Below, in pieces: positions 1 through 4,826 of a stretch of 5,828 nt of DNA. This DNA is from an uncultured Chthoniobacterales bacterium (lineage in GTDB: Bacteria; Verrucomicrobiota; Verrucomicrobiia; Chthoniobacterales; UBA10450): NCBI GenBank assembly GCA_955652155.1, contig CATPAT010000042.1, positions 1 through 5,828 on the forward strand, in the 5' to 3' direction. The position numbers and the translations under genes are program-made. The notes beneath the pieces are model-generated. The model was not told the origin of the DNA and searched no databases. It saw nothing but the letters and a program-made list of their open reading frames with translations. The stretch's first letter is position 1. Each line of letters starts with the position of its first letter.

Positions 1-623
1 CCGGTAAATCGACCCTGATGAACATTCTTGGCTGTCTCGATCGGCCGACTTCCGGAAGCTACCTTTTGGATGACGCGGACGTTTCGGCGCTCGATCGCGA
101 TCGGTTGGCCGATATTCGCAACCACAAACTGGGTTTTGTTTTCCAAAGTTTTAATTTGCTGCCGCGTACATCGGCGCGCGAAAACGTCGAGCTTCCGCTC
201 CTTTACGGCATCCATCGCCTGACGCACGCGCAACTGCGTGAAAAAGCAGATGCAGTGCTCGCGTCAGTTGGATTGGCCGGGCGCGAGGATCATCATCCCA
301 GCCAACTTTCCGGCGGTCAGCAGCAGCGAGTGGCGATCGCGCGTGCGCTCGTAAACGATCCGGAGGTTGTGCTCGCCGATGAACCCACCGGGAATCTGGA
401 TAGTCGGACCAGCGTCGAGATCATGGGAATTTTTCAACAGCTCAACGAACGCGGCATTACTATCATCATGGTAACGCACGAGCAGGACATTGCCGCTTAC
501 GCGCGCCGCAACGTGGTGATGCGCGATGGATTAATCCTGAACGATTTCAATGTAACGCGGCGCCTCGATGCCGCGACCGAGCTGGCAAAAATCGCGCCGA
601 TCGATTCGCAGGTTCAAGTATGA
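1..623 (+). CDS. ABC transporter ATP-binding protein, MacB/LolD type (5' end outside window)
   Basis: Cytoplasmic ATPase subunit that would power the permease encoded directly after it. The reading frame is open from base 3 and begins with Gly-Lys-Ser-Thr, the end of a Walker A motif, so the true start lies upstream and the ATG at 18 is internal. Counting from that Met, visible motifs are the Q-loop glutamine (residue 43, in FVFQSFNLL), the ABC signature LSGGQ (97-101), Walker B VVLADE (117-122), the D-loop NLD (126-128) and the switch histidine (154, in MVTHE). The sequence ADEPTGNLD and the RENVELPL stretch are typical of the MacB/LolD/FtsE-like group that serves FtsX-fold permeases. About 40 residues follow the H-loop, a normal short tail. 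The stop TGA (621-623) overlaps the next ATG (620-622), so translation is probably coupled. The family is clear; the transported substrate (macrolide, peptide, lipoprotein or lipid) cannot be told. Confidence 0.95.
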   Translation, partial: GKSTLMNILGCLDRPTSGSYLLDDADVSALDRDRLADIRNHKLGFVFQSFNLLPRTSARENVELPLLYGIHRLTHAQLREKADAVLASVGLAGREDHHPSQLSGGQQQRVAIARALVNDPEVVLADEPTGNLDSRTSVEIMGIFQQLNERGITIIMVTHEQDIAAYARRNVVMRDGLILNDFNVTRRLDAATELAKIAPIDSQVQV

Positions 624-1837
624 GAATTGGATCGACCTTGAACATCGCCCTGCGCGCGTTGCGCCGGAACAAAATGCGTTCAGTGCTGACCGCGCTCGGA
701 ATCATCATCGGCGTCGCGGCGGTGATCGCGATGGTCGGGATCGGCAATGGCGCCAAGGCGCAGGTGGAAGCGCAGATCGCCAGTCTCGGTCAAAATGTGA
801 TCCTGATTTTTTCCGGCAGCACAACTTCGAGCGGGATTCGGACCGGTTGGGGAGGCGCCGGGACGTTGAAAATTGAGGACGCGGAAGCGATCCGGCGCGA
901 AGTGCCGGGGGTTGTTGCCGTGAGCGAAGAAGTTGTTTCGACGACGCAAGTAGCGGCTGGGAATCAAAATTGGTTCACCCGGATTTACGGCGAATCGGCC
1001 GATTATCTCGACATTCGCCAATGGCAGCTGGCCGACGGCGCGCCTTTTACCGCCCAGGATGTGCGCAGCGCAAATAAGGTTTGCGTCATCGGGCGCACAA
1101 CGTCTTCGCAGATTTACGGCAACGATGATCCGGTCGGCCAAATTATCCGAATCAAAAATGTACCGTTCACGATCACAGGCATCCTGACCCCGAAAGGCTT
1201 GAGCACGCAGGGCGTCGATCAGGACGACATCGTGATCATGCCGTTTACGAGCGCAATGAAGCGCGTCGCCGGCGGGACGACGCTGCGCAACATCAATGTG
1301 CAAATCGGGGACGGCCGGCAGATCGCGGCGGCCCAACAGCAAATCATCTCGCTGTTGCGACAGCGCCATAACATCCGTCCCGGCCGGGATGACGATTTCA
1401 CCGTGCGCAATCAACAGGAAATCGCAGACGCGGCGACGGCGACGACTGCGGTGATGACAGTTCTGCTCGGCTCAATTGCCGGCGTCTCTCTTGTCGTTGG
1501 CGGGATCGGGATCATGAACATCATGCTCGTGAGCGTGACTGAGCGAACGCGCGAGATCGGGACGCGCATGGCGGTCGGTGCGCACGGTAGCGACATCCTG
1601 ATGCAATTTCTCATCGAAGCCGTCACGCTCAGTTCCGTGGGCGGCGTGATCGGGATTATTCTTGGAATCGGCGCGTCACAAATTTTATCGAACTACGCCC
1701 ACTGGCCGACGCTGATTTCGATCAGCTCAATCGTCGTGGCATTTTTGTTCAGCGCTGCGGTCGGAATTTTCTTCGGCTTTTATCCGGCGCGCAAAGCAGC
1801 CGCGCTCGACCCAATCGAAGCGTTACGTTACGAGTGA
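620..1837 (+). CDS. MacB-type ABC transporter permease (MacB periplasmic core plus FtsX domain)
   Basis: Inner-membrane permease of 405 residues, partner of the ATPase overlapping it by ATGA. The layout is that of the MacB/YknZ family: a short cytoplasmic N-terminus, TM1 (about residues 19-41), a large extracytoplasmic domain (about 45-275), then three helices at about 280-300, 328-353 and 368-388. Family hallmarks are the post-TM2 motif VTERTREIGTRMAVGA (about 306-320) and the C-terminal PARKAAALDPIEALRYE. In known MacB systems the periplasmic domain couples ATP hydrolysis to substrate movement by mechanotransmission, usually with a MacA adaptor and an outer-membrane channel; neither is in the window and any macA would lie upstream. 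Unlike E. coli MacB, ATPase and permease are separate polypeptides here. A weak AGG (610-612) precedes the ATG by 7 bases. Substrate unknown. Confidence 0.95.
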   Translation: MRIGSTLNIALRALRRNKMRSVLTALGIIIGVAAVIAMVGIGNGAKAQVEAQIASLGQNVILIFSGSTTSSGIRTGWGGAGTLKIEDAEAIRREVPGVVAVSEEVVSTTQVAAGNQNWFTRIYGESADYLDIRQWQLADGAPFTAQDVRSANKVCVIGRTTSSQIYGNDDPVGQIIRIKNVPFTITGILTPKGLSTQGVDQDDIVIMPFTSAMKRVAGGTTLRNINVQIGDGRQIAAAQQQIISLLRQRHNIRPGRDDDFTVRNQQEIADAATATTAVMTVLLGSIAGVSLVVGGIGIMNIMLVSVTERTREIGTRMAVGAHGSDILMQFLIEAVTLSSVGGVIGIILGIGASQILSNYAHWPTLISISSIVVAFLFSAAVGIFFGFYPARKAAALDPIEALRYE

Positions 1838-1888
1838 CTGATTTGTATTGCCCGCCAATCACGCGAATTACGCGGATATGACAAATTT

Positions 1889-1960
1889 AACCACGAATGA
1901 TCACGAATTGACACTAATCAGGAAGATCAAATTCGTGTTTATTAGTGTCCATTAGTGGTT
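1889..1960. repeat. Imperfect 30-bp inverted repeat in the macB-like/rhodanese gap
   Basis: Two 30-base arms, 1889-1918 and 1931-1960, are reverse complements at 23 of 30 positions and are separated by 12 bases. Each arm is built from a roughly 10-base motif of the form CAC(T/G)AAT repeated about three times, so the element is both internally periodic and palindromic. The right arm ends only 10 bases before the rhodanese ATG. From memory, ATTAGTGTCCATTAGTGG-like sequences are common intergenic repeats in some environmental bacterial genomes, including Verrucomicrobiota; this was not searched. As RNA it could form a long imperfect hairpin that separates the transporter transcript from the rhodanese gene, but it lacks a downstream U-run and is not called a terminator. 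Confidence 0.75.
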
Positions 1961-1970
1961 AGAAATCCAT

Positions 1971-2336
1971 ATGGCTGAAGAGAAGGGTTTCCAGGAATTG
2001 GTCGCCGATGCGAAGAAAAAGATCACCGAAATTTCTCCGACCGATGCCGCGTCGAAATCAAAGAGCAGCGATACAGTGATTGTCGATGTTCGCGAGAAAG
2101 ACGAATGGGACGAGGAACACATTCCGGATGCCGTTCACATGAGCCGCGGAATGGTCGAATTGGAAGTCGAAGACAAATTTCCCGATCGCAATATGACGAT
2201 CATCTGCCATTGCGGCGGCGGCGGCCGTTCCGCGCTCGCGGCCGAAAGTTTGCAGAAGATGGGCTACAAAAACGTCCGCTCCATGGCCGGCGGCTTCAAA
2301 GCCTGGAAAGCCGCCGGTCTACCGACAACGACGTGA
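1971..2336 (+). CDS. Single-domain rhodanese-like protein
   Basis: Small sulfurtransferase-fold protein of 121 residues, probably cytoplasmic because no signal peptide or membrane segment is seen. The rhodanese domain spans about residues 18-118. Visible landmarks are VIVDVREKDEWDEEHIPDAVH (36-56; substrate-fold CH2A-like segment), the active-site loop with Cys81 followed by four glycines and Arg86-Ser87 (C-x4-R-S, the usual loop length), and the C-terminal GGFKAWKAAGLP motif. Cys81 would carry the persulfide; a second cysteine, Cys79, sits two residues before it. Known members move sulfane sulfur in thiosulfate/cyanide chemistry, tRNA thiolation or redox signalling, and the specific role cannot be read from sequence. 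The N-terminal 20 residues are charged and probably helical. No Shine-Dalgarno is visible before the ATG. The stop overlaps a GTG of the next gene, suggesting a two-gene unit. Confidence 0.93.
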   Translation: MAEEKGFQELVADAKKKITEISPTDAASKSKSSDTVIVDVREKDEWDEEHIPDAVHMSRGMVELEVEDKFPDRNMTIICHCGGGGRSALAAESLQKMGYKNVRSMAGGFKAWKAAGLPTTT

Positions 2337-2653
2337 CCTTCGATGAGCTACGAAGATCTGAAAGGAACCGGCGCATAATTTGCCAACACATTTCGTATCC
2401 CGAACGGCCGATTCTGTATGCAGCGCGCGGAACCCCGCTCGAAGCGAATGACAGCGGCTGGCAGTTCCTCTGCGGGCTCGAGCGGGCGCATGACTTCAAT
2501 GACGCCGCAGTTTGGCTATTGAAAGAGGTCGCGTTAGATGCGACGCTTCGCAGCATTCTCGATGCAGAACCAAAGATGTCTTTCGAGCGCTTAAGCGCCG
2601 CTGAGCCGTGGCGCCAAGTGCCATACGACGAGGAGCGAGACAAAGAGGTATAG
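2333..2653 (+). CDS. Small protein resembling DUF2185 (Imm33-like)
   Basis: A 106-residue protein read from GTG 2333, which overlaps the rhodanese stop as GTGA. No ATG exists in this frame downstream of the rhodanese and upstream of the conserved part, so GTG is chosen by position; no Shine-Dalgarno supports it. The core reads PILYAARGTP, then NDSGWQFLCG, an acidic/hydrophobic stretch with AAVWLLKEV, and a C-terminal FERLSAAEPWRQVP. The order (hydrophobic strand plus YxxR-like motif, DSGW-F-G, a helix, then a Leu-Asp...F-R segment) fits my recollection of DUF2185, a family found as stand-alone proteins and as Imm33 immunity proteins in toxin loci. No signal peptide, membrane segment or catalytic motif is recognised. 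No toxin gene is nearby, so an immunity role is not supported. Coding is likely, because the frame continues well past the rhodanese and shows a coherent conserved motif; the function is unknown. Confidence 0.7.
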   Translation: MTFDELRRSERNRRIICQHISYPERPILYAARGTPLEANDSGWQFLCGLERAHDFNDAAVWLLKEVALDATLRSILDAEPKMSFERLSAAEPWRQVPYDEERDKEV

Positions 2654-2656
2654 AGA

Positions 2657-2682
2657 CGCTCGCCGCGGCGAGCGCCTGTTTT
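2657..2682 (+). terminator. Probable Rho-independent terminator after the rhodanese/DUF2185-like genes
   Basis: A perfect 18-base palindrome (2657-2674) can fold as a 7-bp GC-only-but-one stem with a CGCG tetraloop, and four T residues follow at 2679-2682 after CCTG. It starts three bases past the stop at 2653, the expected place for an end-of-transcript signal. The T tract is short and set off by four bases, so termination strength is uncertain; it may instead be part of the adjoining repeat. Confidence 0.5.
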
Positions 2683-2784
2683 GTCATTCCGACCGAAGTG
2701 GAGGAATCTCTTACTATTTCTGCCGTGGTGAGCTTGGTCAGCACGGAAATATTCAGAGATGTCTCGACTTCGCTCGACATGACA
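2682..2784. repeat. 103-bp long inverted repeat (GTCATTCCG...CGACATGAC type) between convergent genes
   Basis: Terminal arms 2682-2711 and 2755-2784 are reverse complements at 24 of 30 positions. The 43-base interior holds a second partial stem (ATTTC at 2716-2720 with GAAAT at 2746-2750, and CGTG at 2724-2727 with CACG at 2742-2745), so the whole unit can fold as one long hairpin on either strand. From memory, elements beginning GTCATTCCGA-CGAAGT-GAGGAATCTCT and ending in a similar reversed form recur in many environmental genomes; no search was made. It fills most of the gap between the plus-strand genes and the minus-strand permease, and could act as a bidirectional transcription barrier. 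No transposase is present, so it would be non-autonomous if mobile. Confidence 0.8.
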
Positions 2785-2818
2785 CAAAAAGTAAAACGCC
2801 GCTACATCGCGCGAGTGT

Positions 2819-3625
2819 TTAACCGCCGACAGCTTGATAATGGCGCAAGCCGCGGTGCCACATGGTGCGCGCGACGGCCCAGGTAAGAAAAAGCCAACCG
2901 GTTTGAATGGCGAGGGCTTGCCACAGTTCCAGTCCTTTCAATCGCTCCAGAAAAATCGCGACCGGGCAAAACAGTTCGTAATAAAACGGCATCCATTTCA
3001 GAGCTGCCTGAATTCCAGTCGGCATGATGTCGATCGGGAACATTTGGCCGCCCAGGAAATATTCGAACGAGTAAACAATGAAAACGATGGTGGTGATTTC
3101 CAAAATCCAGAACGCCATCATTGCGAGCGAGTAGGTGATAAAGAATTGGATGAACGCCGCCATCATCGTCGACACGATGGCGAGCACGTAAGTCATCGGA
3201 TCGCGCGGGAGCACGACGTAGTTGTGAAAATAAAGAAAGATCAGCGTGATCGGCGGCAGGGTGACAAAGGTATAAACGAGCCGGCCGCTGCAAAAAATGC
3301 TGAACCGATACGCAAGATAACTCATCGGCTTGGTCAGGAGCGCATTGATCTGGCCCTCGCGGATGTCGGCCGCGATTTGCCATTCGTCTTCAGTCGGCGT
3401 GACCAGATTGCTGACCAGGATCATGAGCAAATAATAATAGATCATCGAGCCGTAGTCGTAGCCGTGCAGGCCGCTGCCGCGCTCTTTGAAGACTGCGCTC
3501 CACAGAAAAACCGTACCGGCGAGCGGGATCAGTCCGAACGCCGCGCGCAGAAAATAATTCCAGCGATAAACGAACGTGTTCTGGAGCCCGATGTTGAAGA
3601 CGGAAACGTACTTGTCAGCTCTCAT
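2819..3625 (-). CDS. ABC-2 type transporter permease, COG4587-like
   Basis: Integral membrane protein of 268 residues with about six hydrophobic segments, near residues 24-46, 59-76, 115-136, 145-165, 168-192 and 234-252. Diagnostic features of ABC-2 permeases of the COG4587 type are the amphipathic motif DIREGQINALLTKPMSYLAYRF-like segment at 88-108 after TM2, which is thought to contact the ATPase, and GGQMFPIDIMP (192-202) after TM5. Such proteins normally work as a heterodimer with a COG3694 permease and a COG4586 ATPase, probably in export. Neither partner is in the window: upstream on the same strand is pdxA and downstream the genes converge. The permease is therefore locally orphaned. 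No Shine-Dalgarno precedes the ATG; the leader is T-rich. It may be co-transcribed from surA-pdxA or use its own promoter in the 136-base gap. Substrate unknown. Confidence 0.88.
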   Translation of the reverse strand: MRADKYVSVFNIGLQNTFVYRWNYFLRAAFGLIPLAGTVFLWSAVFKERGSGLHGYDYGSMIYYYLLMILVSNLVTPTEDEWQIAADIREGQINALLTKPMSYLAYRFSIFCSGRLVYTFVTLPPITLIFLYFHNYVVLPRDPMTYVLAIVSTMMAAFIQFFITYSLAMMAFWILEITTIVFIVYSFEYFLGGQMFPIDIMPTGIQAALKWMPFYYELFCPVAIFLERLKGLELWQALAIQTGWLFLTWAVARTMWHRGLRHYQAVGG

Positions 3626-3639
3626 ACAAAAAATCGAAT

Positions 3640-3663
3640 CAGGAAACCAGGAATCCAGGAATT
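3640..3663. repeat. Three tandem 8-bp units (CAGGAANN)
   Basis: Three consecutive 8-base units, 3640-3647, 3648-3655 and 3656-3663, share CAGGAA and differ only in the last two bases (AC, TC, TT). They lie 14 bases upstream of the permease start on the minus strand, where they read as repeated TTCCTG. They could be a tandem binding site, a slippage-prone leader or a simple repeat remnant; nothing in the sequence decides between these. Confidence 0.6.
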
Positions 3664-3678
3664 AGACTTTGATTGGCG

Positions 3679-3739
3679 ACCCTCACCTGGTGCTGGCGCA
3701 CCTTCCTCTCCCTGCCAGGGAGAGGATTGAGGTGAGGGT
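3679..3739. repeat. Palindromic element able to form a three-way junction (CCCTCACC...GGTGAGGG type)
   Basis: A perfect 9-bp outer stem (3679-3687 with 3731-3739) encloses two further hairpins: GGTGC/GCACC (3689-3693 with 3698-3702, 4-base loop) and a perfect 9-bp stem CCTCTCCCT/AGGGAGAGG (3705-3713 with 3717-3725, 3-base loop). Together they form a branched fold on either strand. CCCTCACC...TCTCCCT...AGGGAGAGG...GGTGAGGG is, from memory, a widespread dispersed intergenic repeat type. It lies 22 bases past the pdxA stop, so it could end or stabilise the surA-pdxA transcript before the permease; no strong U-run follows on the minus strand. Confidence 0.8.
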
Positions 3740-3761
3740 TCCGGATGCTGCCTCGCAGTCG

Positions 3762-4721
3762 TCATTTTTTCGAAGCGAGCTCCACCGCCAGATTGATCGC
3801 GGCGATCATGCTGTCGGGGCGCGCGATGCCTTTGCCGGCGATTTCAAACGCGGTGCCGTGATCGGGACTGGTGCGCGGAAAGGGCAGACCAAGCGTCACG
3901 TTCACGCCGCTATGAAACGCGTGCAGTTTCAGCGGGATCAACCCCTGATCGTGATACATGCAAAGCACGGCGTCGAATTCGCCCTCGGCCGCGCGATGAA
4001 AAACCGTGTCGGGGGAGTGAGGGCCGCTGAAGGCGTCCCGTTGAGGGTTGGTCCGAGCCGGACTGGCTTTTGTTGAGGGTTGAGAGTTCAATTCGGCAAC
4101 AGCCGGCGCGATGATTTCAATTTCTTCGCGCCCGATCTTTCCGGACTCGCCGGCGTGCGGATTTAATCCGGTGACGGCGATGCGTCCTGATGTCTCGCGC
4201 TCGCCCACCGGCGAACTTGACCGCTTTAAACGGTCAAGTTTTGGACCCCGCTTATGCATGAAGTCGGCGAGTAGTAGGCCGACGCGCACGATCTCACTCC
4301 GCTTGAGCGCTCCCGAGACTTCGCTCAGAGGAATGTGAGCGGTCACGAGCGCGACCGTAATTTTTCCGCCGGTCAAACACATCGCGAAGTTTTTCACGGC
4401 GCAGCGCTCGGCGAAAAATTCGGTTTGTCCGGGAAACTTGAAGCCGGCTTCGTACATCCGCGCTTTGTGAATCGGTCCAGTCACGATCGCGTGCAATTCG
4501 CCGCGCCGCGCGCGGGTGACTGCTTCTTCAAGCGCGGCGGCGGCCGCGCGCGCAGTTTTAACCGTCGGCGCACCTGGCTTGCAACCAGGCTGCCGGCCGA
4601 TGACGACGTATTCAACTGAATCGGGAACGCGTCCCGATTTCAAGGCAAGATCGACAATCTCCGGCCCGATGCCGGCGCAGTCACCAAGCGTGATTCCGAT
4701 GCGCGGTTTTGTCGTGCCCAT
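3762..4721 (-). CDS. pdxA: 4-hydroxythreonine-4-phosphate dehydrogenase PdxA
   Basis: Cytoplasmic, metal-dependent NAD(P)-linked enzyme of pyridoxal phosphate synthesis. It oxidises 4-phosphohydroxy-L-threonine, which decarboxylates to the amino-ketone phosphate that PdxJ condenses with deoxyxylulose phosphate. Length is 319 residues (E. coli about 329). Family motifs are GDCAGIGPE (13-21; usually GDPAGIGPE), VTGPIHK (80-86), FPGQTEFF (96-103), AHIPL (128-132), TGLNPHAGESG (184-194), MYHDQGLIPLK (255-265) and NVTLGLPFPRTSPDHGTAF (274-292). The three expected metal-ligand histidines are His129, His189 and His257. The segment between VVIG and the ALEEAV helix is much shorter than in E. coli, while two extra loops (about 161-179 and 212-232) are longer; both coincide with DNA repeats. 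It lies 103 bases downstream of surA on the same strand, the classic gene order. No clear Shine-Dalgarno; the ATG is set by the family N-terminus KPRIGITLGD. Confidence 0.95.
   Translation of the reverse strand: MGTTKPRIGITLGDCAGIGPEIVDLALKSGRVPDSVEYVVIGRQPGCKPGAPTVKTARAAAAALEEAVTRARRGELHAIVTGPIHKARMYEAGFKFPGQTEFFAERCAVKNFAMCLTGGKITVALVTAHIPLSEVSGALKRSEIVRVGLLLADFMHKRGPKLDRLKRSSSPVGERETSGRIAVTGLNPHAGESGKIGREEIEIIAPAVAELNSQPSTKASPARTNPQRDAFSGPHSPDTVFHRAAEGEFDAVLCMYHDQGLIPLKLHAFHSGVNVTLGLPFPRTSPDHGTAFEIAGKGIARPDSMIAAINLAVELASKK
4040..4082. repeat. 11-bp direct repeat flanking a small palindrome, inside pdxA
   Basis: GTTGAGGGTTG occurs at 4040-4050 and 4072-4082. Between the copies lies GTCCG-AGC-CGGAC (4051-4063), a 5-bp stem with 3-base loop that directly abuts the first copy. 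The unit encodes part of an extra loop (about residues 212-232, rich in Ser, Pro, Thr and Asn) lying between the PAVAEL helix and the GPHSPDTVF motif of PdxA. The reading frame stays open through it. Confidence 0.65.
4214..4240. repeat. Perfect 10-bp inverted repeat inside pdxA
   Basis: AACTTGACCG (4214-4223) and CGGTCAAGTT (4231-4240) are exact reverse complements with a 7-base spacer ending in the palindrome TTTAAA. The segment encodes KLDRLKRSS (about residues 161-169) in a charged, polar loop before the strand leading to TGLNPHAGE. E. coli PdxA, as I recall it, has roughly 16 fewer residues here, so this looks like an in-frame repeat insertion. Confidence 0.7.
4573..4589. repeat. Short inverted repeat inside the N-terminal part of pdxA
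   Basis: CCTGG (4573-4577) and CCAGG (4585-4589) flank CTTGCAA, whose core TTGCAA is itself palindromic. It encodes PGCKPG (residues 45-50), at the point where this PdxA is shortened relative to E. coli. The stem is only 5 bp and could be chance. Confidence 0.35.
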
Positions 4722-4803
4722 GCTCTTGATCGTAATCGAACCTGCTCAATCGAGCACGAGCACAATCAGGAGCAAGAAGAGAGGAGACTAAGCAGAAGAG
4801 GAA

Positions 4804-4826
4804 GAGTTGCTGTCGATCAACAACTC
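4804..4826 (-). other. Hairpin overlapping the surA stop codon
   Basis: GAGTTGCTG (4804-4812) pairs with CAACAACTC (4818-4826) in 8 of 9 positions around a 5-base loop; the stem includes two bases of the surA stop codon (4825-4827). On the minus strand it is followed by the pyrimidine-rich TTCCTCTTCT, not a true U-run. It may protect or attenuate the transcript between surA and pdxA, or be fortuitous. The rest of the 103-base gap shows only a purine-rich plus strand (about 4765-4806). Confidence 0.3.

Noticed and set aside
680..1414. Long open frame antisense to the MacB-like permease
   Set aside because: Its translation is rich in Arg, Asp and His without recognisable motifs, and it lies wholly opposite a clear permease gene.
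1908..1913. TTGACA as a -35 promoter box for the rhodanese gene
   Set aside because: The hexamer lies inside the repeat and no acceptable -10 box occurs 15-19 bases downstream (ATTCGT at 17 bases is a poor match).
2105..2332. Upstream extension of the DUF2185-like frame to an ATG at 2105
   Set aside because: This part is an out-of-frame reading of the rhodanese gene; the conserved core begins only after the rhodanese stop, so GTG 2333 is preferred.
2343..2378. 11-codon frame (MSYEDLKGTGA) as the true N-terminus of the DUF2185-like protein, joined by a frameshift
   Set aside because: It would need a -1 shift or a sequencing error; there is no canonical slippery site and the GTG 2333 start explains the gene without one. 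A family alignment of N-termini could revive it.
3640..3663. CRISPR-like array
   Set aside because: Units are 8 bases, contiguous and without spacers, and no cas genes are present.
2834..3730. 298-codon plus-strand open frame opposite the ABC-2 permease
   Set aside because: Charged low-complexity translation with no family features; the opposite strand encodes a well-formed membrane protein with ABC-2 motifs.
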